DNA from: an uncultured Candidatus Melainabacteria bacterium
GTDB taxonomy: Bacteria > Cyanobacteriota > Vampirovibrionia > Gastranaerophilales > Gastranaerophilaceae
Direction: 5' to 3'
NCBI GenBank assembly: GCA_949915775.1
Contig: CATLEG010000004.1
Location: 1 to 48,869 of the forward strand
Length of the DNA: 48,869 bases
Shown piece after piece: positions 9,058 through 16,910 of this stretch (position 1 is its first letter; every line of letters begins with the position of its first letter). Below the pieces are notes generated by a model. It ran no database searches. It saw only the letters and a program-made list of their open reading frames with translations, and was not told where the DNA came from. The position numbers were made by a program, and so were the translations under genes.

Positions 9058-10062
9058 CTATGAAATATCCCATCTTCCGCAAGTACCGCCCCAGCGTGCA
9101 ATAATATTCCCTTTTATATCTTTAATATTATCAACATGCTGAATAGCCTGTTCGCCTTCAACAATTGTAATAACTTCGCAATTGTTTGAACAACCATTGC
9201 AAGAACTTGTAATTGAATGGAAAGACATATCCGCAACTTCCCAGCCTTTAAAAGTTGTTTTAGCTTCAGTATATTGGTGATTTTCCATTGCTAAAAGCGC
9301 AGCCCCGATAGCACCCATAGTCTGGTGATGATCCGGAACTATAACTTTGTGTCCCAAAGCTTCTTCAAAAGCTTTTACCATACCGGAATTTGTTGCAACT
9401 CCGCCCTGGAAAGAGAATACAGGAAGCAATTCTTTACCCAATGCAAGGTTTGCAAGATAGTTTCTAACAAGTGCCTGACAAAGCCCGTATAGTAAATCTT
9501 CTACAGGATAACCAAGCTGTTGTTTATGGATTAAATCACTTTCAGCAAATACACCACAGCGTCCCGCAATACGTGCAGGATTTTCTGATTTCAATGCAGT
9601 TTCTCCAAATTGCTCAATCGGAACATTTAATCTCTGAGCCTGATGGTCTAAAAAAGAACCGGTACCAGCAGCACAAACAGTATTCATGGCAAAATCAGTT
9701 ACAATACCATCGCGCAAAATAATAATTTTACTATCCTGACCGCCAATTTCCAAAATTGTTTGAACGCCCGGAACATTTATACTTGCGGCAACAGCATGTG
9801 CTGTAATTTCATTTTTTACAACATCTGCTCCAACTAAAGCACCGGCAAGATTACGTCCGGAACCGGTTGTGCCAACACCCATTACATCATAGTCTGTTAT
9901 ACGTTTTTTGAAGAGTTCATTCAACCCGGTTTGAACGGCTACAACAGGTTTTCCTGCCGTTCTAAGCATATAACTGTCTACATATTTACCTTTTTCATCA
10001 ACTAATGCAAGTTTTGTTGTTACTGAACCTACATCTATCCCTAAGTATACTGTTAATCCCAT
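9058..10062 (-). CDS. BadF/BadG/BcrA/BcrD-type ATPase, CoA-dehydratase activase-like
   Basis: This protein belongs to the ASKHA-fold ATPases that activate 2-hydroxyacyl-CoA dehydratases or benzoyl-CoA reductases by ATP-driven electron transfer. Visible are the phosphate-1 motif GIDVGSVTTKLALVD at the N-terminus, EIGGQDSKII, and two cysteines that would hold the dimer-bridging [4Fe-4S] cluster: NTVCAAGTG (about 129) and GRCGVFAESD (about 168). FQGGVATN and MGAIGAALLA complete the fold by about 265. The last 60 residues add CNGCSNNC and WGGTCGRWD, a second cysteine set like the linker seen in large activase-reductase fusions. Here the protein stops just after it. No dehydratase subunit is nearby. 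Family is firm, substrate unknown. Confidence 0.87.
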   Translation of the reverse strand: MGLTVYLGIDVGSVTTKLALVDEKGKYVDSYMLRTAGKPVVAVQTGLNELFKKRITDYDVMGVGTTGSGRNLAGALVGADVVKNEITAHAVAASINVPGVQTILEIGGQDSKIIILRDGIVTDFAMNTVCAAGTGSFLDHQAQRLNVPIEQFGETALKSENPARIAGRCGVFAESDLIHKQQLGYPVEDLLYGLCQALVRNYLANLALGKELLPVFSFQGGVATNSGMVKAFEEALGHKVIVPDHHQTMGAIGAALLAMENHQYTEAKTTFKGWEVADMSFHSITSSCNGCSNNCEVITIVEGEQAIQHVDNIKDIKGNIIARWGGTCGRWDIS

Positions 10063-10187
10063 ATTTTTCCTTTTCTATTTCCTACAACTATTTTAACACA
10101 AAAAAATTTCTTACAAGATTATTTATTCGGGTAGTGACAAAAATATATATATTGTGTTAGTATGTTATTAAAAAGGGGATTAAATCT

Positions 10188-10685
10188 ATGAATAATAAAA
10201 TAAAAAGTTTAATTTTAGTATTAGCAGTAGCAGCCGGCTTAAATGTATATGCAGTAACCCAGCAAATACCATCCAGAACTGTCGTTACTGCAAACGGAGT
10301 TCAACAAGCAGATTGTGCATATGCTCTTGTAAATCCGCTTGATGTAGTTGCTAGACCAAACTTCTATTTAAATAAAAATATTAAAATAAAAGCAAAATTC
10401 GACAAATTTTCTACACTCGGACTTGATTACAAACCGGCTATGAAAAGTTCAGAAAAATATATTTCATTTTTAATCCAAAGACCGGACATAACTGACCATA
10501 ATATCCCTTTGTCTGAATTAAAAATCTTTTTAGACAGAACAGAAGCTGAAAAACATATTGAGTTAAATTCAGGCGATATTGTAGAATTCACAGGCAAAAT
10601 TTTTTCAACCGCACTCGGTGATCCCTGGATGGAAGTTAACAAATTTACAGTAGTTAGCACAAAACCCAAAGAAGAAACAAAATAA
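10188..10685 (+). CDS. Small secreted protein of unknown function
   Basis: A 165-aa protein with a clear N-terminal signal peptide (KSLILVLAVAAGLNVYA), so probably periplasmic or surface-exposed. The mature part is mostly predicted beta strand with segments such as KNIKIKAKFDKFS and SGDIVEFTGKIF, which suggest an OB-like barrel, although no named family is recognised. AAAGGGGATT provides the ribosome binding site. It diverges from the activase gene across 125 bases and lies 24 bases before the GH57 start, so it may share the GH57 transcript. Confidence 0.75.
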   Translation: MNNKIKSLILVLAVAAGLNVYAVTQQIPSRTVVTANGVQQADCAYALVNPLDVVARPNFYLNKNIKIKAKFDKFSTLGLDYKPAMKSSEKYISFLIQRPDITDHNIPLSELKIFLDRTEAEKHIELNSGDIVEFTGKIFSTALGDPWMEVNKFTVVSTKPKEETK

Positions 10686-10709
10686 CTTTAAATAACGGAG
10701 TTGAGAGAG

Positions 10710-13193
10710 ATGAAAGATATATTTTTAACAATTCACGGGCATTTTTATCAGCCGCCGCGCGAAAATCCATGGCTTGAAGCGATTGAACTTCAAGACAGCG
10801 CACTGCCGTTTCACGATTGGAATGAAAGAATAAACAAGGAATGTTATAATCCTAACTCCGTATCTAAAATCGTAGACAGCAGAAACAGAATTCTTGATGT
10901 TGTTAATAACTATGAATATATGAGTTTCAATTTTGGACCTACTCTTCTATCATGGATGGAACATTTTGCTCCGCTTACTTATGAACGCATTATAAAAGCT
11001 GATATTGAAAGTATTGCTGAGCATAATGGTCATGGAAACGCAATGGCGCAGGTTTATAACCATATAATTATGCCGCTAGCAAATGAACATGACAAAGAAA
11101 CTCAAATAAAATGGGGGATAAGAGATTTTGAATACCGTTTCGGAAGGAAACCGGAAGGGATGTGGCTTGCTGAAACTGCTGTTGATGACGATACTTTAAG
11201 ACTTTTAGAATCAAACGGTATTAAATTCACAGTTCTTTCACCATATCAGGCTGATAAATTTAAACAAAAAGGCGACAGAGATTGGACAGATGTAAGTTGG
11301 GGAAATATTGACCCTGCACGCTCATATAGATATTATATAAAATCAGCCCCAGGTAAATTTATAGATTTATTCTTCTACGACGGTGCAATATCACGCTCAG
11401 TTGCATTTGATGAATTATTAAAAGACGGAAATAAATTTATCCGGCGTTTAAAAGAAGGTGTTTCTGATTGCAGAAACTTCCCGCAGCTTATAAACATAGC
11501 AACTGATGGGGAAAGTTATGGTCACCACACTAAATTCGGTGACATGGCTCTTTCATATGTTCTTAAAATTCGTGCAAAAGATGAAGGATTTACCATTACG
11601 AATTACGCAGAATTTTTAGACAAATACAGAAGTGATTGTGAAGTAGAAATCAAACAAGCATCAAGCTGGAGCTGCTTCCATGGCGTTGGCAGATGGAAAG
11701 AAGATTGCGGCTGTTCAACAGGCGGTCATCCCGGCTGGAATCAAAAATGGAGAAAACCTTTAAGACAGGCTCTTGATTATTTGAGAGATGAATTTATTGA
11801 AATATTTGAAACTGAAGGTAAAAAATATTTTATAAATGATGTATGGGAAACCAGAAATAAATATATTGATGTAATTCTTGATCGTAATGAAATGAATGTA
11901 AAAAAATTCCAGCAGGTGAATTTTAAATCCGATTTGTCTGATAATGATAAAGTTCATGCAATGGAACTTCTTGAAATACAGCGTCAAGAACTTTTAATGT
12001 ATACAAGCTGCGGCTGGTTTTTCTCAGAGATTTCCGGTATCGAAACTGTTCAAATTATGAAATATGCAGCACGCGCAATGCAGTTAGCGGCAAAGTTTAC
12101 AGATAAAAACCTTGAAGAGAAATTTTTAAACATTTTATCTGAAGCGAAAAGCAACATGCCGGAACATGGCACAGGCAAAGATATTTTTGAACGTTTTGTA
12201 AAACCATCAATTGTTACAACAAAACAAATTGCCAGCTTATGGGCATTATCTTCGCTTTATCAGGATTTTGAGGATGAAGAAAGCGTATATTGCTATACTA
12301 TAAACAGAAAAACGTATAAAAAAGTTCAAAAAGGAAATTCAGCCTTTATTATTGGTCATATTGAAATACAATCAAAAATCACATTACAAAAATCAAATGT
12401 TATGTTTGCTCTTATGCAGTATTCAGGCGGAGATTTCCACTGTGCAATCAAAGAGTATTCGGATGATTTAGAATTCAATAGAATAAAAAATAATTTAATC
12501 AAAATATTCATGATGAATCCGCTTACAGAAATTATTCGTTCAATGGATGAAATCTTTGGAAAAGAATATTTTACATTAAAAGACATATTTATTGAAGAAC
12601 GCAGAAAAATTTTACAAATTCTTTTAAAAGGAAAACTTGAAAAATTTTCTCAAATTTATCAAAATATGTATGACGAAGGTAAAGGTTCTATTTACCACCT
12701 GCAAGGACTTGGACTTAAAATACCCGATGAATTTAAAATTTCTGCACAATATGCTTTAAGCCATAAATTCAATGATATAGTTATACATTCCGGCGGTTTT
12801 GTTGAAGAAGATTTAATTCAGCAGGCAAAAGATATTAATTATGAAGCTCAAAAAATAGGTATTAAGCTTGATAAATCAAAATCTAATGATTTATTCAGCC
12901 GAAAAATTTTACAAAATATCAACAGACTTGTTCACAGTTTTGAAATTCAACAGGCTGACGTTGTCTTAGAACTTTTTGATAATATAGAAAAGCTTGAACT
13001 TGAAGTTGATATTTCAGAAGCTCAAAATACATATTTTTCAAAGATTTATCACCGCATAGGAGACATTTTAGAAACAACTTCCAAACGTTCAGCTAATATA
13101 AAATTTATTGAAATGTTATTGGAAATTGGCGAAAAACTAAATATTAATACTGAATTTTACCACAGAAAACTTGACAAAATGCTTTCAAAATAG
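10710..13193 (+). CDS. Glycoside hydrolase family 57 protein with DUF3536
   Basis: A cytosolic alpha-glucan-active enzyme (no signal peptide) of 827 aa. The N-terminal GH57 barrel opens with IHGHFYQPPRENPW. It shows the nucleophile region WLAETAVDDDTLRLL (Glu at about 155) and the acid/base region NIATDGESYGHH (about 262-273). The C-terminal half matches the DUF3536 extension found next to this GH57 subgroup in cyanobacteria and relatives. GH57 enzymes hydrolyse or transfer alpha-1,4/1,6-glucans, so a role in glycogen turnover is likely. The track starts at a TTG at 10701. The ATG at 10710, with GGAG ten bases upstream, is preferred. The DXS-like gene follows after 9 bases. Confidence 0.88.
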   Translation: MKDIFLTIHGHFYQPPRENPWLEAIELQDSALPFHDWNERINKECYNPNSVSKIVDSRNRILDVVNNYEYMSFNFGPTLLSWMEHFAPLTYERIIKADIESIAEHNGHGNAMAQVYNHIIMPLANEHDKETQIKWGIRDFEYRFGRKPEGMWLAETAVDDDTLRLLESNGIKFTVLSPYQADKFKQKGDRDWTDVSWGNIDPARSYRYYIKSAPGKFIDLFFYDGAISRSVAFDELLKDGNKFIRRLKEGVSDCRNFPQLINIATDGESYGHHTKFGDMALSYVLKIRAKDEGFTITNYAEFLDKYRSDCEVEIKQASSWSCFHGVGRWKEDCGCSTGGHPGWNQKWRKPLRQALDYLRDEFIEIFETEGKKYFINDVWETRNKYIDVILDRNEMNVKKFQQVNFKSDLSDNDKVHAMELLEIQRQELLMYTSCGWFFSEISGIETVQIMKYAARAMQLAAKFTDKNLEEKFLNILSEAKSNMPEHGTGKDIFERFVKPSIVTTKQIASLWALSSLYQDFEDEESVYCYTINRKTYKKVQKGNSAFIIGHIEIQSKITLQKSNVMFALMQYSGGDFHCAIKEYSDDLEFNRIKNNLIKIFMMNPLTEIIRSMDEIFGKEYFTLKDIFIEERRKILQILLKGKLEKFSQIYQNMYDEGKGSIYHLQGLGLKIPDEFKISAQYALSHKFNDIVIHSGGFVEEDLIQQAKDINYEAQKIGIKLDKSKSNDLFSRKILQNINRLVHSFEIQQADVVLELFDNIEKLELEVDISEAQNTYFSKIYHRIGDILETTSKRSANIKFIEMLLEIGEKLNINTEFYHRKLDKMLSK

Positions 13194-13202
13194 GAGAGAA
13201 TA

Positions 13203-14966
13203 ATGGAATCGACAATAATTTTAGATAAGTTAAATTCCCCGAAAGATTTAAAAAAGATGTCTTTTAACGAGATGAAAGATTTAGCCGGAGAAATCAGAGA
13301 ATTAATAATAAAAAAAGTAAATACAATCGGTGGTCATATGGGACCTAATCTTGGTATTGTAGAAGCAACAATTGCACTGCATTATGTATTCAATTCTCCT
13401 GTTGACAAAATTGTTTACGATGTATCACACCAATGCTATCCTCACAAGATTTTAACAGGTAGAAAAGAAGGTTTTACTAATCCTGATAATTATCTTAAAT
13501 ACACCGGTTACACAGCTCCAGAAGAAAGTGAACATGATTTATTTAAAGTTGGTCATACTTCAACTGCTGCCAGCTTAGCTTGCGGAGTTGCAAAAGCTAG
13601 AGACTTAAAAGGTGAAAAAGGAAATGTAATTGCTTTAGTCGGCGATGGCTCTTTAAGCGGCGGCGAAGCATTAGAAGGCTTAGATAACGCAGCTGCTTTA
13701 GATTCTAATATCATTATTGTTATTAACGATAACGATATGTCCATAGCCGAAAACCATGGCGGTGTTTATGACAATTTAAAATTATTACGTAACACAAACG
13801 GCAAAGCTGAATGTAATTTCTTTAAATCTCTTGGTTTTGAATACTATTATGTTGCAGAAGGTAATAATGTTGAAAAACTTGTTGAAACTTTTGAAATAGT
13901 TAAAGATACAAACAAACCGACAATTGTTCATATAAAAACTCAAAAAGGCTGCGGACTTTCTGTTGCTGAACAAAACAAAGAAGCCTTTCACTGGATTTTA
14001 CCCGGAACTTTAGATGAAAACAAACAACCAGTAGAATTAGTTGAAAATTACACCTCACTCACACGTGAATATATTTTAAACAAAACGAAAGAAGACAAAA
14101 CCGTTATTGCAGTAAATGCAGGAACTCCAGGAGTTTTTGGGTTTGATTCTGAATTTAGAAATACATTAGGCAAACAATATACTGACGTCGGTATTGCAGA
14201 AGAACATGCAGTGGCATATTCATCCGCTCTTGCAAAATGCGGAGCTAAACCAATTTTCACAGTAATGAGCTCATTTGTTCAAAGAACTTATGACCAGTTG
14301 TCCCAAGATTTATGTCTAAACAATTCACCTCTTACTATGCTTGTATATTGGGGAGGAATTTCTGGCGCAGATGCAACTCATTTGTGCACATTTGACATAC
14401 CTTTAATTTCTAATATCCCTAATATGGTTTATCTTGCACCAACTAACAAAGAAGAATATTTAGCAATGCTTAACTGGTCAGTAGAACAAACTCAATATCC
14501 TGTAGCAATAAGAGTTCCTAATATTGCTCTTGTTTCAACAGGTATCGAAGATAATACCGATTATTCTGTTTTAAATAAATTTAAAATTGAAGAATCTGGT
14601 GAAGAAATTGCCATAATTGCTGCCGGAAATTTCTTTGCGTTAGGTAAAGATTTAAAAGATTATTTAAAAGAAAAATTTGGATATAATGCAACATTAATCA
14701 ATCCGCGATTCTTGACCGGTATTGATGAAGACTTATTGGAAAATTTAAAACAAAATCACAAGATTGTAATAACATTAGAAGACGGCGAACTTGACGGCGG
14801 TTTTGGTGAAAAAATCACAAGATTTTACGGAAACAGCAATATGAAAGTATTGAATTACGGTTCAATAAAAGAATTTACAGACCGTATTCCTCTTGATGAG
14901 TTGTATCAAAGATACAGATTGACTCCTGAATTAATTTCGGAAGATATACAGGCAAATTTTAAATAA
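13203..14966 (+). CDS. 1-deoxy-D-xylulose-5-phosphate synthase-like thiamine-diphosphate enzyme
   Basis: A transketolase-fold ThDP enzyme of the DXS type, which makes DXP from pyruvate and glyceraldehyde 3-phosphate at the entry of the MEP isoprenoid pathway. Segments typical of DXS are GGHMGPNLG, YDVSHQCYPHKILTGR, the ThDP/metal loop VGDGSLSGGEALEG, and VGIAEEHAV with the ThDP-contacting Glu. It is 587 aa against about 620. The phosphate-binding region differs. Where classical DXS reads DRAG-V-GADG, this reads YWGGISGADATH, so the conserved Arg is lost, although IRVPN keeps the second Arg. It may therefore be a divergent DXS or a paralogue with another acceptor. RBS GGAGAG. Confidence 0.8.
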   Translation: MESTIILDKLNSPKDLKKMSFNEMKDLAGEIRELIIKKVNTIGGHMGPNLGIVEATIALHYVFNSPVDKIVYDVSHQCYPHKILTGRKEGFTNPDNYLKYTGYTAPEESEHDLFKVGHTSTAASLACGVAKARDLKGEKGNVIALVGDGSLSGGEALEGLDNAAALDSNIIIVINDNDMSIAENHGGVYDNLKLLRNTNGKAECNFFKSLGFEYYYVAEGNNVEKLVETFEIVKDTNKPTIVHIKTQKGCGLSVAEQNKEAFHWILPGTLDENKQPVELVENYTSLTREYILNKTKEDKTVIAVNAGTPGVFGFDSEFRNTLGKQYTDVGIAEEHAVAYSSALAKCGAKPIFTVMSSFVQRTYDQLSQDLCLNNSPLTMLVYWGGISGADATHLCTFDIPLISNIPNMVYLAPTNKEEYLAMLNWSVEQTQYPVAIRVPNIALVSTGIEDNTDYSVLNKFKIEESGEEIAIIAAGNFFALGKDLKDYLKEKFGYNATLINPRFLTGIDEDLLENLKQNHKIVITLEDGELDGGFGEKITRFYGNSNMKVLNYGSIKEFTDRIPLDELYQRYRLTPELISEDIQANFK

Positions 14967-15048
14967 TAGAAATCTTTTCTTAAAAATCTTTAATATTTAA
15001 ATATTTTCACCTTCCTTGTGATAAAATATTTATAAAGAGGGATAGATT

Positions 15049-16791
15049 TTGAGGGAAAGATTAAGAAATAAACAGGAAAATGAACTGGAAAAAAGAAGTA
15101 GAACTCTAGATAAGATAGTAGGATTTTTACATATATTCTTTATCGGATTTATGACTCTTCTTATAATATACCTTTTCTTTATTCAAGTCGTTGACGTTGG
15201 TAAATATAGAGCAAGAGCAAGAAGTCAGCGTGTCGGCAGAATTTTTTCAATGCGAGGCGACATTTATGATAGAAACGGGATTAAACTTGCTACAGACAAG
15301 GTTTATTCGGATGTTTATGCACACCCTGCCGACTACGACCATACACCGGAAGAACTTGCTCAAAAACTTGCACCTATATTAAAAATGCCAAAAAACCAAC
15401 TTTTACAAAAACTAAAAAAACCAGGCCCTGTTATTACACTAAAAAAAGATATTGACAGAAATACTTCAAAAGAAATTGCGAAATTGCATTTAAGAGAAAT
15501 AAGTTTAGGCAAAAAAAACACAAGAGAATACCCTCAAGGAACTCTTGCTGCACATGTTTTAGGGTACTATAACTTTGATGCCGATATCGCAAACGGCATT
15601 GAATACACAGCTAAAGATAAACTTGAACATGTAATTAATACCGTTAAATTTCAAAAAACAAGAGACGGTAAAATTATTTATGATTTCACAACTGACCCTG
15701 TAGCAACAACAACAAATCCAAAAGGTGAAAATGTCACCTTAACTATTGATGCCGCAATACAACATATTTGCGAAAAAGAAATTGAAAAAAAAGTAAATGA
15801 AACAAGAGCAGATGGCGGCGCAGTTATAGTTATGAATCCTAAAAACGGCGAAATTCTTGCATATGCGGTTTATCCAACATTTGACCCTAACAATTACAGG
15901 AAAGCAACGCCGACTCAATTGAAAAACTGGACACTGACAGACGTATTTCCGCCTGGTTCTACATTTAAAACAATTACTGTTGCTTCAGCAATGGATTTAG
16001 GCAAAATCAATGAACATTCAAAAGTTATGGATACCGGTAAAATGACTATCGGAAAATGGGAAATTAAAAACCACGATTATCATATACACCCTTATCCTGG
16101 TATGATTTCACTTGAATATTTATTTGAACATTCAAGCAACATCGGTTCAATTAATATTGCAAGAATGATGTCTCCTTTTGAATTTTACGGAGTTTTGAAA
16201 AAATTTGGCTACGGAAGTAAAACAGGAATTGACCTGCCGGGTGAATCCAGCGGCCTGTTGCAATCCTGGGCTCATTGGGATCAAGGTCTTCATGCAACAA
16301 TGGCATACGGCTATGGTACTTCAGTTACTGCAATACAAATGATTTCTGCTGTACAAGCAATTGCAAACAACGGGGTAAAAGTTACACCGCATATTATAAA
16401 ATATTCTCAAGAAGAATTTGATAATAAAATTCATTATACTCAGGTAATAAAACCCGAAACCGCTCAGGCTGTAACCAGACTACTTGTTGCAAGTATCGAA
16501 AACAGTAAATCTGAAGTTAAAATGGACAAATACAAAGTTGCCGAAAAAACAGGAACTTCCAGAAAACCAAATAAAAGCGGCTCCGGATACTCATCATATC
16601 TATATACATCTTCAATCGGTTATTTGCCGGCATCAGATCCGCAGGTTTTGATATACGTAATTGTAGACAGTCCAAAAGAAGGTGCAATATGGGGAAGTAC
16701 AGTTGCGGCACCGGTTTTCAAAGAAGTCGCGACACAAGTTGCAAGAATAATGAATTTAAAACCAGATAAGGCAATGCGGCAGCCGGAGTGA
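15049..16791 (+). CDS. ftsI: Class B penicillin-binding protein (FtsI/PBP2-like transpeptidase)
   Basis: A peptidoglycan DD-transpeptidase anchored by one N-terminal membrane helix (FFIGFMTLLIIYLFFIQVV, about residues 31-49). The PBP dimerisation domain begins at RVGRIFSMRGDIYDRNG. The transpeptidase domain has the three active-site motifs: SxxK in PGSTFKT (Ser about 304), SxN in EHSSNIGS (about 362) and KTG in VAEKTGTSRK (about 499). Position just before murE matches the division-and-cell-wall cluster, favouring the septal enzyme FtsI. The start is a TTG with AGAGGG seven bases upstream. The last residues (about AMRQPE) and the stop lie at the edge of a GC-rich repeat-like block, so the C-terminus may have been altered. 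Confidence 0.9.
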   Translation: MRERLRNKQENELEKRSRTLDKIVGFLHIFFIGFMTLLIIYLFFIQVVDVGKYRARARSQRVGRIFSMRGDIYDRNGIKLATDKVYSDVYAHPADYDHTPEELAQKLAPILKMPKNQLLQKLKKPGPVITLKKDIDRNTSKEIAKLHLREISLGKKNTREYPQGTLAAHVLGYYNFDADIANGIEYTAKDKLEHVINTVKFQKTRDGKIIYDFTTDPVATTTNPKGENVTLTIDAAIQHICEKEIEKKVNETRADGGAVIVMNPKNGEILAYAVYPTFDPNNYRKATPTQLKNWTLTDVFPPGSTFKTITVASAMDLGKINEHSKVMDTGKMTIGKWEIKNHDYHIHPYPGMISLEYLFEHSSNIGSINIARMMSPFEFYGVLKKFGYGSKTGIDLPGESSGLLQSWAHWDQGLHATMAYGYGTSVTAIQMISAVQAIANNGVKVTPHIIKYSQEEFDNKIHYTQVIKPETAQAVTRLLVASIENSKSEVKMDKYKVAEKTGTSRKPNKSGSGYSSYLYTSSIGYLPASDPQVLIYVIVDSPKEGAIWGSTVAAPVFKEVATQVARIMNLKPDKAMRQPE

Positions 16792-16888
16792 GCCGGTATC
16801 GGCTTGCGATGAGCAAGACGAGCAGGGCGTAACTCAACGATAGCGACGTAGGATTGCAGACACGAAGTGTCGAAACCCACAGGAGCAT
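16772..16888. repeat. GC-rich repeat-like block between ftsI and murE
   Basis: About 115 bases of markedly higher GC than the flanks, with several short inverted repeats (CTTGC..GCAAG, GACACGAAGTGTC). It begins in the last codons of the PBP gene and ends before the murE ribosome binding site. No coding function is seen: the 95-aa minus-strand ORF here is a shadow. It resembles the repeat material at other gene boundaries, although no exact second copy was found. Confidence 0.45.
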
Positions 16889-16910
16889 AAAACAAAAGGA
16901 GAAACAATAA

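Noticed and set aside
16620-16907. 95-aa minus-strand ORF
   Set aside because: It is a shadow of the ftsI end and the GC-rich repeat block, with no ribosome binding site and no plausible domain.
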